64,000 nucleotides of DNA from Magnolia sinica (GCF_029962835.1 NC_080590.1:63734001-63798000); one strand, 5' to 3'; counted from the first letter of the stretch, positions 11,457 through 25,432 are shown. The notes: a model not told the origin generated them from the sequence alone. Made by a program: numbers and translations.

Positions 11457-14400
11457 TGTAAGACCCGACCTGAGTTCGCATATGTGCATGTGTGTGTGTG
11501 AGTATGCATTTCATTTCTTTTGGTCCTGCTGTCCTACTGGTCGAATTCCGGCGACCCGCGACCCTCAGATTGTGTTTGCAGTCATCCACGAGTCCGGTCA
11601 CGTAGACCCGACTTGGATCGAGCCGAGACCTATGCCATCTTGTCCCCTTCGTCTTTGCAGTTCCAACGCCACGTCTTGTGTGTCCATCCGACGTGTAGAT
11701 CATAATATGTAGGCTTTTCATTTCTAGCCCTTGATCATGATCATGTGGCCCACCTAGTGTGGATGGCACATTTTTCAAGATGGCCACCCACTTTTATGCA
11801 AATTCCAATACACCACCCACACACTACCTAAACCCCATCCTCTATACTACCCACTACCCACACATTACCCACCCTACCCCAAGCCTATGAGTCTATGAGC
11901 ATTGTTTATATCACCCTAGTTTCATGATGGATTTGCCTATCCTAGGAGAGCGAACTCATGATGACTCTCTCTCTATCTCTTTTCTAGCAATTTCTCTTCT
12001 CTCCCTCTCATTTCTCTCTACTCTCTTCTCTCTCTTCTCCTAGCAACACCTCCACATGTCCCCACCTTCTCCTTTTATCCAGCCCCTTCTCCCTCTAATC
12101 CCCTCCCATCTAACCTTCAACAATTCATCTCACCCATTGAAACATGTCCCTTGGAGTAAGAAGAGTAGATTAATGTAACTTTGGAGTAGGATCCATTAAG
12201 GTGGGTGCTTCTTCTTCTTCCCTTTTTCCCTTTCCTTTTGCTACATGCATGGAAGCATGTAGGACCCACCAATCCATGGTGGAGGTCCTACATGGTTCCT
12301 AGGATGGAGGCCATGGGCCTAGATCTTACTCATTCCTTCCATGGTGGGTCGTTCTCCATGGACCCACCATGATATACTTTCTCTTCATTTAAGTATCTCA
12401 TAGGCCATTTACGTCTTTGCATGTATAGTAGGGAAATGTGTCCCCACCCTCCAGCAACTTTTCTTGATGAATAATAGCTTGCATGTAACATATGTTCATG
12501 TGGATGATATGGATTGTAGTATGGAATGTCTATTAGTGGCGGGACCTTCCACCAATGGCCGGATCTTTCTTCTTCTCTCTCCCCTTCTCTCCTTTTTCTT
12601 CTATTTATTTCTGATGTGGTGTGGCCCACTAAGAAGGTCAGCAACATCTCAGATCCATCAGGGAGATGGGACGTCCAAGCCCACCTTGTTGGACGTCCAG
12701 GCCCACCATGCATGCATGGGTTGTGTGGCCTCCAAACTTGATTTTTCATGGAGATTTTAATGCACTAATGGATCTGAAATTTTGCTAACCCATCAAGGTG
12801 GACCCCACTCGATGGATCAGGGTATTAAACCCTTGGATTTATTTATATGGGCCAAAATATGGACACATATGTTGCTGTCCATAATTCAGACTCAGGTGGA
12901 ACATGACTTTTGAGCTAATGTTTGGATCTATTTGCATGCCCTTTTCTCCCAAATTTTCTTGGGGATTTTGCAGTGCATGGACCCCACTTTAATGTGGAAT
13001 GAGGCCCACACCATTTTCTCCATGATTGAGACCCATTGGAGGGGCTAAAGTGGGCTAACTGTGTAGAAATTTCTGTGCAGTTCAGCAAAACTATAAGTTG
13101 GAAATGAGCATTTTTACCTGAGTTTTTGGAATAAGTGGGCCACCTCAGTAGACCCCACTTGTTCTCCAGATGTAGGGCCACCTTTTTCCCAAATTTCCAA
13201 GGGTTTGGGTGGGTCCAAGCCCACTCAATGTGGTCTCTAACATAGGGACTGTCACATTTCTAGCAACAAATTTTTTTTTGGCAGTAGATTTCTTCACGAA
13301 TACCTATCTGTCCATAAATTGCAGGAGTTAAATAAAATACTTTTACTTTCCTAAAAATTCTAAAATTTTACAGGAGTGTGTCCCACCCATGTTAGGATCT
13401 ACCTGCAAAATTTTAAAGCTAATGGACTCCATTTGGGCATCCAAAAGGGTGGGCCAACATACTGGACTGCCAAAAATTTCTGCTGTGCAGTCCAGCAGAA
13501 TAGTCCCATGAAAAATAAAGTTTTAAAAATAATTTCTAAGAAGGTGGGCTATATTTCTATGTCCTACCTTATTTTATGCTTGATGAGGGACCTTGGGTCC
13601 AAATTTCAGAAATTTTGGAGGCCCAGAACCCACCCATTGGATGGTCCAAATTCAGCACAATTATATTCTAGCAATATTCGACCCTGGATAGATTATATTC
13701 TTCAAATTAATTAAAATACTTTTGGGTATCCTAAAATCATGAAAATTTACAGAAAGGTGGTACACCAATGGTGGGACGCATATACAAATTTTTGGAGCTA
13801 ATAGATTCCTATGTATACCGTGGCAAGGGCCGGAATGGCCCACCACGTTGGGACGTCCAGGTCTATCCGATTTTCTGGATAGACTGTCTTATTTAAATTA
13901 ATTAAAATACTTTTTGTTATCCAACAATTATAAAATTTTGTGAAAGTGTGTTCCACCCATGGAAGGACTACCGTGAAAATTTTTAGGGCCAACGGGCCCC
14001 TGTACTGACCGTGGTACGGCCTGCAATTTAAGTCAGTTTTGAGCCAATTACCTAGGCCCGTAGGACTAACCACCATGGGACGCCCCTACCTTGAGCTGTT
14101 GCTAGGCCTGTATTCCAGCAGCATGGCCCACTTCTAGTGTGTGTTATGTATTCCCCTCTCATCTAGTGGGACCCATAGTGATGTGTGTGGGTCATCAGAA
14201 AATAAATACTATAAATCAATTTATTTGCTGGACTCCAACAAACCCAGAAAGCGGGTGAGCTGAAAATTCAGCAATAGGCCCAATGCTGCCGCCCCATAAA
14301 TGTCTATTTTGGGGCAATATGGCCCACTAGATTTGGATAAGATTTAAGTTAGTTATCTTATAATTTTAATTTTAATTTTGGGCTTAATTAGTGCATGATT

Positions 14401-16338
14401 AAAGGCCCATTCCAATTGGATTCTTCTCGAGCTAGGCTTCTAGTTAATGGGCCTTATAGCCTTGGTTGAGCTGGAACTTTTGATAGGCCTATTGGGCCCT
14501 TGGGTCCTATATTTACCTTGCCATTGTGATGGGTCTTATGGGCCAAATACTCAAGTAGTTAGGCCTTTGCTTGCCCATTATAATAAATCCTTACTTGGGC
14601 CGAGATGTGAGGCCCAACTTACTTGTGTTAAATATAAGGATTTCCCATATGTTAGGAAAATGGGCTGTCCATTGGGCCCACCACAATGAGTGAACCCATG
14701 ATCCTTATGGTTGCACCCAAACTTCACTTGAGGGCCCACTTCATGGCCTATAATTTGGGCTTGGGGTATGGCCCACTAGACTATACATTACTTAGACTTT
14801 AGATCTCTGATTATATGCGTAGTGGGCTACCTTTTTGGGACCCAGTTGAGGTTGGATGTCCTCCTTGGTAGCCCTAAGGTAGGCCCATAGAGACCTTTAT
14901 AGGTGGTTAAATGCCCACCTTGTGTTGGCTAGGACCGTCCCTCTTTAGGGGCATGACTCTCTCTTAGCATGTGGACCATCCCAAATTACTGGGCCCCTAC
15001 TAGAGGATTTCTCTTCTTCTTAGAATACTTGTCTACATGCGTAGACCTTGACCCTCCTTAGGATGGAGGATTCCATAATTTTCACAGGTAGCCCACTTAC
15101 ATTTCGTGACCCATATGCATCATCTGTATGAATTGATTACATTGTGTGGTGGTCATTGAGGGATGGAGTTTCTCCCCTCATAGATATTGTGTGCCTGCAG
15201 CTAGTACATGATTTGTGTGTGTGACTCATACATTGCCATCGCATTTCATGATAATACCGCCCTTGCTTCATCAGGGCCTTGCCTCCACAGGGACGTTCAT
15301 GGATGGCCGTATGTGTGGACACCAGAAATATTATTTGAGCATACCGAGTGTATAGGATGCCCATGGGTGAAATTTTTAAAACTTCCATGGTACCAAAGAT
15401 CTGCTCCAACGCTGTGACCGGGTGGAATATATGAGCGCACGAGGGCCTTATACCGTTAGGCCCCGACTCCCACTATCATGTTGTCGGTTAGATAGGGGTG
15501 TGGCCTTACTTGCCTGGTATGAGGAGGCATTGCTAGGCTGAGTCCGACCAGCTCGTAAATGGGTCCGCTACCGTCGGGCCTTGCTGGTGATTGGCTGTCC
15601 ACAAGCGGATAATGAGGTCTCTTACACTCATTTGACTGTGAGGGGTCTATAGAGCGGCAGTCTTTCAGTAGTGTATTAGACCCCGGTGATTTCCTTATGA
15701 TTGAAAATGTACTTGGTATGTGGTTTGGATATGAGCACTGACATTACTTGCATCGCATTAGCATTGGCTGTGTAAGCCCCTTCATGCATTGCCTTGGTAT
15801 GACGTCCCGTACTCATTGCATGGTATTCATGATAAGCCTTGGTAAGGCTAGTGATATTCTCATTGAGCATGTTCTTTCCTTGTACCTCCTGCTATTCTTC
15901 TGTGCACCATTGACACACACTTTCACCACCCTCTAAGCTTTTATAAGCTTATCCATGATTGATACATGCAGGTGAGCCTAGACAGGTGTCGTAGAGGTAG
16001 AGCATGGAGTAGAGTTGAGCTTGAGGACTCTAGTGTTGTTGATATCTCTCTCTTTTCCTATTATCTGATGTATGTCCTTTTGGGCCTGATGTAAACTTGT
16101 AAACGTTCAAATTCTTAGTGGATTTTGTGATGTGTGCCTTTTGTTATTCTCAGATATACTTACTGTGATCTTGGGTATGCTCGTATTGGAATGATTATAT
16201 TGTTATGAAAATCCTCCTTGTAGGATCCCAGGATCGGAACCTGCCTCAGGAGCTAAGAATAGGGTACTACAGAGGTTGTTGCGGCCAAAACTGGCTATCG
16301 GGTTCCTTGAGTCCGGTTACTGAGTCTGGGGTGTGATA
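11457..16338 (+). repeat. Tekay 5' LTR (4882 bp)
   Basis: Starts TGTAAGACCC and ends GTGTGATA, where the 3' LTR ends GCGTGACA, so the terminal CA has become TA. It aligns along its full length with the 3' LTR after removal of the Copia insertion. The short ORFs on either strand inside it are not conserved as proteins and are left out. Confidence 0.9.
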
Positions 16339-16343
16339 GGAGT

Positions 16344-16355
16344 TGGTATCAGAGC
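16344..16355 (+). other. Primer binding site of the Tekay element
   Basis: TGGTATCAGAGC, complementary to the 3' end of plant initiator methionine tRNA, lies five bases after the 5' LTR. Confidence 0.85.
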
Positions 16356-16500
16356 ATAATAATTAATTCTGAAATGACTCAGGATAACATCGCATGTCTG
16401 CCAAGAACATAAGACAAGTAGTGTTCTGAAATTCTTCCCTTCGCTCCGTATTGAGCCTATAATTGTCCTGATTCCTTGCGTCGTCATTATTTTATAGACG

Positions 16501-17800
16501 ATGACGTGTGGACGTGGCACCCATGGTCGTGGTGCCCGTGGACAAGGCGCCCGAGACCCATCCTACTCGAGTACATCCTGTTCCCATTGTTGAAGATCCG
16601 ATTCCAGAGGTTCTGATCCAACCTGTTCCTCCAGTTGCTCCGGTTTCCCCACCTATTCCTCCGCCTCAGCTTGCTGTTCTGGTTACAGAGACTCCAGTTG
16701 CTCTGGTTCCCCTATCTATTCCCCCTCCTCAGCCTGCTGTTCCAGTTACTGAGGCTCTTGCTCCGCCGGCCGCACCCGTGCCTCCTCCCAAGGCGAGTGC
16801 TGCCCTTGCCTTTCCGATAGTACCTATAGGAGTTATGCATTTCTAGCAGTTGATGCAGCTTGTTGCCACTGCATTGCAGACCCGTCAGCCTGCTACCGCC
16901 AAGGTTTCTGGGCAGTCTGACTTACCACGTGCTAGTGCGAAAGCCCGAGAGTTCCTGCAGCATGATCCTCCGAGGTTTAGTGATGACCCTGACGCTTCTG
17001 CCACCAAGGCTTAGCGCACTGAGGTTGTGAGGATTTTTGATATTATACAGTATCCCTTGGGCCAGAGAGTATCCTTTGTGACCTATCTCCTTCAGGGTGA
17101 GGCCCGTCATTGGTAGTCATCTGTATCCAGGATGGTTGGGCTTCAGTTCGTTTGGACATGGGAGGAGTTTGTGATCCGTTTCAACCAGAAGTTCTTCCCT
17201 GAGCACTTTCAGATCCAGCGGGCTATCGAGTTTAAGACCCTAGTGCAGGGTGATATGACTGTATCTCAGTATGAGGCCCGTTTCTTGTCTTTGTCTAGAT
17301 TTGCTCCTCATCTCACCAGTAATGAGAAGATGAGGGCCTGTCGTTTTGTAACTGGTTTGCGCCTTGCCCTTTGTAGCCTTGTGGTAGGGCATTGCTTGGA
17401 GACGTTCGACCAGGTCGTTCATCAGGCACTAGTTTATGAGGAGGACTCGACTATGACCCAGAGATCGAGAGAGTAGAGTTTCGGTGGAGACCGGAAGAGA
17501 AGAGCACCAGCCGGCAGTTCCAAGCAGCTCCGTCAGCAGAGACGGAGGGGCAGATCAGGGTTTTAGCACCCCGTAGTTCAGACAGTAGTTTCTTCCTCAT
17601 CATCAGCACCACTAACTGCTTCATCTTTCGGCCCCTTTTCTGGTGTATGCTTCTGCTGTGGACAGGCCGGGCATCGGAGGCGTGAGTGCCCCCTCCCCAT
17701 TCAGCAGCAGAGGCTACTGCAGTTTTCCCTTCCTCGTCCTTTTTAGCACTAGCAGAGAGCGCAGCTTCCACCTGCCGCTCCTAGGGCTCCTCCTCAATAA
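16501..17800 (+). pseudogene. Tekay gag (capsid and zinc knuckle), broken
   Basis: An N-terminal Gly/Arg-rich start (MTCGRGTHGRGARGQG) at 16501 is put out of frame after about 20 codons by an indel. A Pro-rich stretch follows in the frame of 16508, then the retrotransposon gag domain at 16925-17440 (FVTYLLQGEARHW, TWEEFVIRFNQKFFP, SQYEARFLSLSRFAP) and a CCHC zinc knuckle CFCCGQAGHRRREC at 17648-17689 with all four ligands present. Stops interrupt the frame at several TAG codons. In the family Gag forms the virus-like particle and binds the RNA. Confidence 0.85.
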
Positions 17801-18039
17801 AAGAGGCAGCTAGGCAGACTCCTCAGCAGAGACAGTAGCAGCCGTAGCACCAGCAGAAAGGATATCCGTATGTTCGGTCCCTGGGTCCAATATGTATCGC
17901 AGCCCAGCAGGCACAGACTCAGGACCTTCAGTCTTCCGGTTTGCTTCCCCTACCAGCTCAGGGCCGTTTTTATTTTGCCCAGTAGGCACCAGGCCAGGAC
18001 CCGCAGTCATCGACCAGTGGAGTCATTGAGGGTATTCTT

Positions 18040-18313
18040 CTTGTTTCTGCTTGCGTTGCTCATGTTTTGTTTAATTTTGGCGCTTCTCATTCTTTTGTGG
18101 CCGCAGTTTTGCCGATCGACCGGTATTCCATCAGAATCCATGTCTGAGGCCTTGGCCGTTTCGACTTCTATGGGGAAGTCTGTGGTATTGACCCGTAGCT
18201 GCCCTTCTTGCCCGGTGTTGGTGGGCGAGATGTTCCTTCCTGCCGATCTGTTCGTGATGCAGATGACATGATTCGAGGTTATTCTGGGTATGGACTGGCT
18301 TGCAGAGTATGGT
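18040..18313 (+). pseudogene. Tekay protease, active site lost and cut by a solo LTR
   Basis: HVLFNFGASHSF at 18061 corresponds to the usual LFDSGASHSF of gypsy proteases. The catalytic Asp is Asn and the next Ser is Phe, so the enzyme would be inactive. The downstream ILGMDWLAEYG motif follows in another frame and ends exactly at the insertion point of the solo LTR (18313). The rest of the polyprotein continues at 22390. Confidence 0.8.
18309..18313 (+). other. Target site duplication ATGGT (left)
   Basis: ATGGT precedes the TGTAAG start of the solo LTR at 18314 and is repeated at 22385-22389 after the closing GACA. Counting one copy only, the polyprotein reading frame runs across the site. 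Confidence 0.92.
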
Positions 18314-20418
18314 TGTAAGTCCCGTATCCTAGACCGTACCGTTCCGTAGGCTTCCGCGATCCTTCCGGTCAAATTCCGGCAACCTTCGCACCGTATTCGG
18401 TATTTGCGCACGATCCTAAGCCAGGTCCCGCGCACCGACGTCGGCTTGGTCCGAAAGTTATATCATAGCGACCGCGTCGTCGCCGCGGTTCCAACGCCGT
18501 GACTTGCGCACTGAACCGATACCCAGGCAAGAAGATGCCGATCAGCGTTTATTCCGAAGAAACACCGCACGTTGCGGATTTCGAGGGAATCTCTACTATT
18601 AGTCCCATCAATCAACATTAAAGCATCCCATACCTCAAGTACATCAACCCATCTCCACCTTTTACAAAAGTCCACCATTCTTTCCACCTCACCACTCCTC
18701 TTTTCCAAATTTCAACAACAACCATACCTCTTTTTACCATTTTCAACCCAAACCATCCCCCATCACTCCATCACCCATCTCTTTCTCTCTCTCTCCCTCC
18801 CTTTACAACTATCTCTCTTATTCTTTTTTTCAAAAAAAAAAAAATCCAAATCCAAGAGAGAGCACCATGAGTTCCCCATGGTGAGAAAACTTCATTTGTG
18901 AGGTCCACCTTTCCCACCCCTTCATCTCTCATCTCAACCATCCATTTCCCATCTTCCTCCATCAAAGGGTAGTTCAAGGAGCTAAGGAAGCCAAGGGAGC
19001 AAGAAGATCAAGTGGTGGGTGTTTGGATAGGATAGTTTTTGATGTTTTTAAGATGGGCCAAGTGAGGCCAACCGATCAATGGTTTGGATCTCGCTTTGGA
19101 CCCTAAGGTGTGGCCGATGGCCCACTTGGATCATCATGATCATTCCATGATGGGGCCATTCTCCATGGACCCCATCATGATGTTTATTTTCTTGTATGTT
19201 TAGGGTCATCTAGACCACTTAATTTAGTGGAGAAGGGATCTCCACCATTGGATCTAATTTTTATAGACCCATGTGTAATGGGACCCACTTGATGTATGAT
19301 TTAGTGCAAGGGAGGGCCCATAGTGCCGGGGTCCCTCCATCACACGGTCCCACTCTCTATCCCTCTCCCTTTTTATTTTATTTTTATTATATTTTATTTT
19401 TATTTTTTTTTTATTTTGTTGTATGATGGTAAGGTTGTATGGCTACTTGAATGGACCCCACCATGTAGTAAGCATTTTATTTGAGTGGGGCCCACCTTAT
19501 AAGTATAATACCCACGCCGTTCATCAGTGGTGGCCCACCTGAACAGGCCCACCTCAAATTGCAAAGACCGTCCAGCGTCCCTGGACGCTGGACGTTTAAA
19601 TGGGAAAACATAAATATCTTTTTTTAAAGCCTTGGAGTGGTCCACTTGTGTAGGCCCCACCTTGATGTATGTATTAAATCCATGCCGTTCATTCCCTTCC
19701 CAAGATGATTTTAGGCGTTGAGCCAGAAGATGAGACCAATCAGACTCCCAGGCGGGCCAGACGCGGCAAGCGGTGGGCATACCATTGAAACATCCTCTAA
19801 CACTTCTACCCACAAACAGGCCCAATATTGGGCTTGTTTTGATTGTCGCAAGAAGCATGGAGAGCCATTGGACGGAGCAGATCTGCAAGAGGTGGACCCC
19901 ACTGCAAATTCCTTAAGAAACCCAAAAAAAAAAAAAAAATAATAAGGAACGCAGCAGCTGCTCCAGCGTCAGGCCCTCACCCAAGACGTTGCGGCCCTTA
20001 CTGCAGGGCCCACGTTGATGTTTATATGTCATCTAATCCATTCATCGGATGGGCCACTCTCGAAGTGGGCCCATCTCAAAATCAGCTCGATCCAAAACTC
20101 AGATGGCCCATACCATAAGAAACAGTGGGACCGGACTCCTACCTTTGAGATCCTTTTGGGGCCCACAGAAGTTTTGGATCGGGATGAAATTTGTTTTCAC
20201 CGTTCATCTTGGTCCATGTGACCTTATCAATGGTCTGGATGAATTATAAACATTATGGTGGGCCCCACATGGAGCCCACATTGATGTATATGTTTGACCA
20301 CCACCGTCCGCCTGGACGGTGGACGTAGCCCACTGTGATAAGTGTGTGGGCCCACTGTGATGAGTGTGTGGGCCCACTGTGCTGCGTGCGTGTGTGTATG
20401 TGTATATATATATATAGA

Positions 20419-20464
<46 letters not shown>

Positions 20465-22384
20465 TATATATAATATTATAGTTCATGTAATATTATATGT
20501 ATATTATATACTATATTATATATATATATATATATATGTATATAAATATTGTACTTATTTAGGTGAGGCCCATTTCAATTACTTATGGCCCATGATTGAG
20601 GCCCACTTTGATGTATTATGGGCCCATGGGTCAAGGCCCATTTGATGTGCATTTGGGGCCCATTGGTGTGGCCCATTTGATACACATAAGGCCCATAAGA
20701 TTAGGCTCATTGGTTAAGGCCCATTTGATGTGCATTTGGGGCCCATTGGTGTGGCCCATTTGATACACATAAGGCCCATAAGATTAGGCCCATTTGATAC
20801 GTTCTAAAGCCCACAGTTTATAGTCCATTGCAATGCACATAAGGCCCATTGGTGCGGCCCAGTGATGTGGCCCACTTGATGAATACAAGGCCCATATGAT
20901 ATGGCCCATTTGACGTATTTAAGGCCCAATGGGACGTGCCTAAGGTCCATTGCAATGTACGATCCCAGCATGATTTATGTAATGATGTTTACGTCAGGGC
21001 TATGCCTTGGGAGCAATGGTGGTTTGACGTCCACATTGCAAGTATAGTGTGGTTAAATGTCCGCATTATGACATTCCCTAAGGCCCATTGTTAGGCTCGT
21101 GCATGTTATGTGTAGGCCGTCTAGGCCCACCTTCGTTATGTACATCATCCATCCTATATAGCATGTTTAATTTCATGATTCATGATCATATGCATCATAC
21201 GTATGCTTGATATGAGAAATGACTGATCATAGTATATGCCTTTGGGCAGATTGTTTAGGGGCTCCCGTACAGGGGGTGTTGCCCTACATGAGCGCACGAT
21301 ACGCGCAGGATTGCTGTATGACTGGATAGTGTGATTCATGCATTTGCATTGTGTGATATTGTCACTGTACGCCCTAGCGACATCAGGGCCATAGCCTCCA
21401 CAGACGCATCGTGGTTGGCAGGATTGGATACCGGAAATACTGTTCTACATGGGGTGCGATAGATATCCCTGGGTGAAAGTCCCTAAACCCTTATGGTACC
21501 AGGAGGTTGCTCCAACGTCTAGACCGAGTGGGTGCATGAGCGCTGAGTGCCGATTACCAGACGGTTGCGCTTTCCACTGTGTCGTGGTCGGTTGGAAGGG
21601 GGTGCGGCCTTACCCGCCCGAGAGTAGGGGGCAATGCTAGGCTGAGTCTGACCAGCTCGAGGAATGGGTCCGCTATTGACGAGCCGAGCCCGATATTGGC
21701 AGGCGGATAGTGAGGTCTTTTCCACTCACCTTATTGCGCGCGATGGGGCGGCAATCTGGCTTGGAGTGTACTAGACCCCGGTGATATTCCAGATTTGAGC
21801 CGTATTGACATGTGGACTTAGATGAGGATTTGTATGCTTGACTTGCATTTTGCATTGCATGGCCTTGGTATGGCCGACATCATTCTTTGCACCGCATGGC
21901 CTTGGTATGGCTAATGGGATTCTTCGCATTCATCAGCATGTTCCGCATTACTCTGATACTGCATGACTACATTATCACCTTGAGCATACACTTTCACCAC
22001 CCTCTAAACTTTCTATAAGCTTATGCACGACCGTTGCGTGCAGGTGACGTTGGATCGCAGCAGCGCTGAGGCTTGGACGCGTGGCTGATCTTCTTTTGGA
22101 GTTTTGGTCTATATTCATTGTATTTCCCTTATGCTCATTGTACCTATAAAGTTTTTGATTATAGTGGAAATGTGATGGAGTTTTTGGTTGTTGTTTGTGG
22201 GTTATGCCTTTGGTTATGCTTATTACGAATCAAACTGATGTACAAATCCTCCTTGTAGCATCCCAGGATCGGAACCTGGCGAATGGGCGCTGGGAGCCGA
22301 GAATGGGGTTCTACGGAGGCTGTCGGCGCCGGATTCGGCGATCGGGAATTTTGTGAGCCCGGTCTCCGAGTTTGGGGCGTGACA
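18314..22384 (+). mobile_element. Solo LTR of a related Tekay-type family (4071 bp)
   Basis: It begins TGTAAGTCCC and ends GGGGCGTGACA, like the Tekay LTRs. It shares with them the 3' block CCTCCTTGTAG.ATCCCAGGATCGGAACCTG, but it differs strongly in the middle and is about 0.8 kb shorter, so it is a different family. It has no internal region. Its flanking ATGGT repeats show that it inserted into the Tekay pol region and later lost its internal part by LTR-LTR recombination. It contains TA-rich microsatellites at 20400-20540. Confidence 0.9.
20400..20540. repeat. TA-rich microsatellite
   Basis: Long runs of TATA interrupted by GATATATG and AATATTAT words, inside the solo LTR. Confidence 0.9.
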
Positions 22385-22389
22385 ATGGT

Positions 22390-25300
22390 GCCGTCTTAGA
22401 CTATGTTGCGAGGACAGTTACATTTCATATTCCAGGCTTGCCAGTATTCCAGTTCGTCGCCGAGCCTAGAGTGGAGTCGTTATCTAGTCTCTTGGCTTTG
22501 GTCGTTGAAGATTCTGTGGCAGAGAGTATCGAGCAGCTGCCGGTTGTTTATGAGTACCTGGATGTGTTTCAGGAGATCTCGGGTTTTCCGCCACGTCGGC
22601 AGGTAGAGTTCCAAATTGATTTGGTGCCCGGTACTACGCCCATCTCGAAGGCCCCCTATCAGATGGCACCGTTGGAGTTGAGGGAACTGTAGGAGCAGTT
22701 GGATGAGCTCCGGGAGTTAGGTTTTATTTGTCCCAGTAGTTCGCCTTGGGGAGCCCTTGTATTGTTTATGAAGAAGAAGGATGGTTCGTTGCGGCTCTGT
22801 GTGGACTATTGCAAGCTCAACATAGTCACCATCAAGAACCGATACCCGCTTCCTCGTATTGATGATCTGTTTGATCAGTTAAAGGGTGTAAAGTATTTTT
22901 CCAAGATAGACTTGTGTTCCGGTTACCATCAGATTCAGGTCTGAGAGGAGGACATTCCAAAGACGGCTTTTCGGACACACTATGTTCACTTTGAGTTTCT
23001 GGTCATGTCATTCGGACTGACCAATGCGCCCGCCATATTCATGCAGCTAATGAACGAGGTTTTTCGGCTATTCCTCGATCAGTTCGTGGTGGTATTTATT
23101 GATGATATTCTTGTATATTCGAGGACTCGAGAGGACCATGCTGAGCACCTGTGGATTGTGCTTGAGACCCTCTGTGCCCACCAGCTGTATGCGAAGCTGG
23201 AGAAGTGCGAGTTTTGGCAAGAGGAGATGAAGTTCCTCGGTCACGTGGTGACAAGGGAGGGTATCGCTGTAGACCCCTCGAAGGTTGATGCAGTGCATCA
23301 GTGGGGCTAGCCTACGAACGTGTCCGAAATTCACATCTTCCTTGTTCTAGCAGGATATTATCGGCGGTTTATCAAGGTTTCTCCCGTATTGCGGCACCGC
23401 TGACCCGGTTGACGCAGAAGGGCGTCGAGTTCGTCTGAAGTGACGCCTGCAAGACGGTATTTAAAGAGTTGAAGGACCGCCTCACGTCCGCTCCTGTTCT
23501 CACTCTTTCTGACGGGAGTGAGGGTTTTGTTGTTTTTACTGATACCTCCAGAGTTGGCTTGGGTACTGTACTGATGCAGCACGGGAAGCTAGTGGGGTAT
23601 GCCTTGTGCCAGCTCAAGGTCCATGTGCTGAACTACCTCACCCATGATTTGGAGCTCGCAGCAGTCGTCTTCGCACTGAAGGTGTGGAGGCATTATCTAT
23701 ATGGGGTCAGGTTCGAGCTATTCTCGGATCATAAGAGCTTGAAGTATCTATTTTCGCAGTCTGAGTTGAACCTGCGATAGAGACGATGGATGGAGCTGCT
23801 GAAAGACTATGATTTTGACCTTCAGTGCCACCCGGGTAAGGCGAATGTGGTGGTGGATGCGCTCAGCCATCAGCCACGAGGCCTGGTGGCACAGATGATG
23901 GTGCATGTGTGGCAGATGCTCGAGGATGTTTTAGAGTATGACTTTGAGTTCGGCCTGCAGTCTTCCATTGCACAGCTTTCGAGCTTGTCGATTCAACGCT
24001 CTTTGGTGGCTAGGGTGATCGAAGCTCAGTAGACGGACGAGTCACTTCAGGAGTACTGAGCAGAGGCCGCATTTATGGAGCATTCATATTGGCAGATTGG
24101 TTCCGATGGTGGGTTGCACTTTAGAGGCCGATTGCGTTTCCCAGACGTGCCAGAGTTGTGTTGTGATCTGATGACCGAGACACACCGATCGAGACTTACT
24201 ATTCACCTGGGCTCCACGAAGATGTATCGTGATATGATGAGGCAGTACTTCTGGCAGGGGATGAAGCATCAGATTATGAGTTTTGTAGCCAAGTGTGACA
24301 CATGCCAGCATGTCAAGCCGATCATCAGAGACCCCCTAGTCCCTTGCAACCGTTAAGCGTTCCAGAGTGGAAGTGGGAGCACGGTATCGATGGACTTCAT
24401 TGCAGGTTTGCCGAGGACTCGGCGCGGTCACGATACCATCTGGGTTATCGTTGATCGTCTGATGAAGTCGGCTCATTTATTTCCAGTGTGTGCTTCCTGG
24501 TCGATGGACCGGCTTGCAAAGGTGTTCATTAAGGAGATTGTGAGATTGCACGGCGTTCCAGTTTCGATCGTTTCAGACCGAGACTCCAGATTTACATCTC
24601 AGTTTTAGAGGAGTTTCCAGCAAGTGCTGGGGGTCACCTTGCGTCTCAGCATCGCTTATCATCCGCAGACGGATGGGCTGACCGAAAGGGTCAATCAGAT
24701 CCTTAAGGATATGCTCAGGGCTTATGTGATCGACTTTGTGGGTAGGTGGGATGATCATATGCACCTCGCCGAGTTCACGTACAACAATAGCTATCAGGCG
24801 ACTATCGGCATGACTCCTTTTGAGGCACTTTATGGTAGACCATGCAGATCTCCTAGTTGTTGGACCGAGGTAGGAGAGCGTCATCTCTTAGGTCCCGAGC
24901 TTGTGTAGCAGACGTCAGAGGCTATTAATGTTATCAGGTAGAGGATGCGCACAGCTTAGAGCCGGAAGAAGAGTTTTGCTGATCATTGGCATCGACCCCT
25001 CGAGTTCGTAGTCGGGGACATGTATATCTCAAGGTCTCGCCTATGAACGGCGTGGTTCCTTTTGGTGTGAAGGGCAAACTCGCCCCAAGATTTATTGGAC
25101 CTTTTGAGATTACCGAGCGCGTAGGCGCTGTGGCCTATAAGCTTGCCTTACCTTTTGAGATGTCCACTATCCACGACGTGTTCTATATTTCTATGTTGCG
25201 GAACTGTGGGTCGGACACTATTCTTGTGATTGATTGGCAGCCACTTGAGGTCCGTGGGGATGCTTCCTACATTAAGCAGCCGATTCGTATTCTTGATCAG

Positions 25301-25432
25301 AAGGAGCAGGTCCTCAGGACCAAGGTCATTCCCTTGGTGAAGGTTCAATGGGGTCATCATTCGGAGGTCGAGGCATCTTGGGAACGCGAGGCCGAGATTA
25401 GAGAGCGTTATCCCCATTTGTTTGTTGATTGA
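22390..25432 (+). pseudogene. Tekay pol: RT, RNase H, integrase, chromodomain
   Basis: Reverse transcriptase lies at about 22620-23310, with [25 protein letters not shown] and the catalytic FIDD at 23095-23106. RNase H is at 23470-23870 ([20 protein letters not shown]). Integrase starts with an intact HHCC finger (24185-24320: H, H, CDTC), then [15 protein letters not shown] and TERVN as the D-D-E core (24390-24700). GDMY and a chromodomain end the protein at 25432. At least ten in-frame stops are seen, almost all at former CAG, CGA or TGG codons, besides several frameshifts. It follows the solo LTR and precedes the polypurine tract. Confidence 0.92.

Noticed and set aside
11440..16338. Many ORFs of 60-140 codons on both strands in the Tekay 5' LTR
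   Set aside because: Their counterparts in the 3' LTR carry shifts and stops at different places, and they contain no known domain. They are chance frames in a long LTR.
20253..20486. Minus-strand ORF with a long Ile-Tyr repeat
   Set aside because: It is only the translation of a TA microsatellite.
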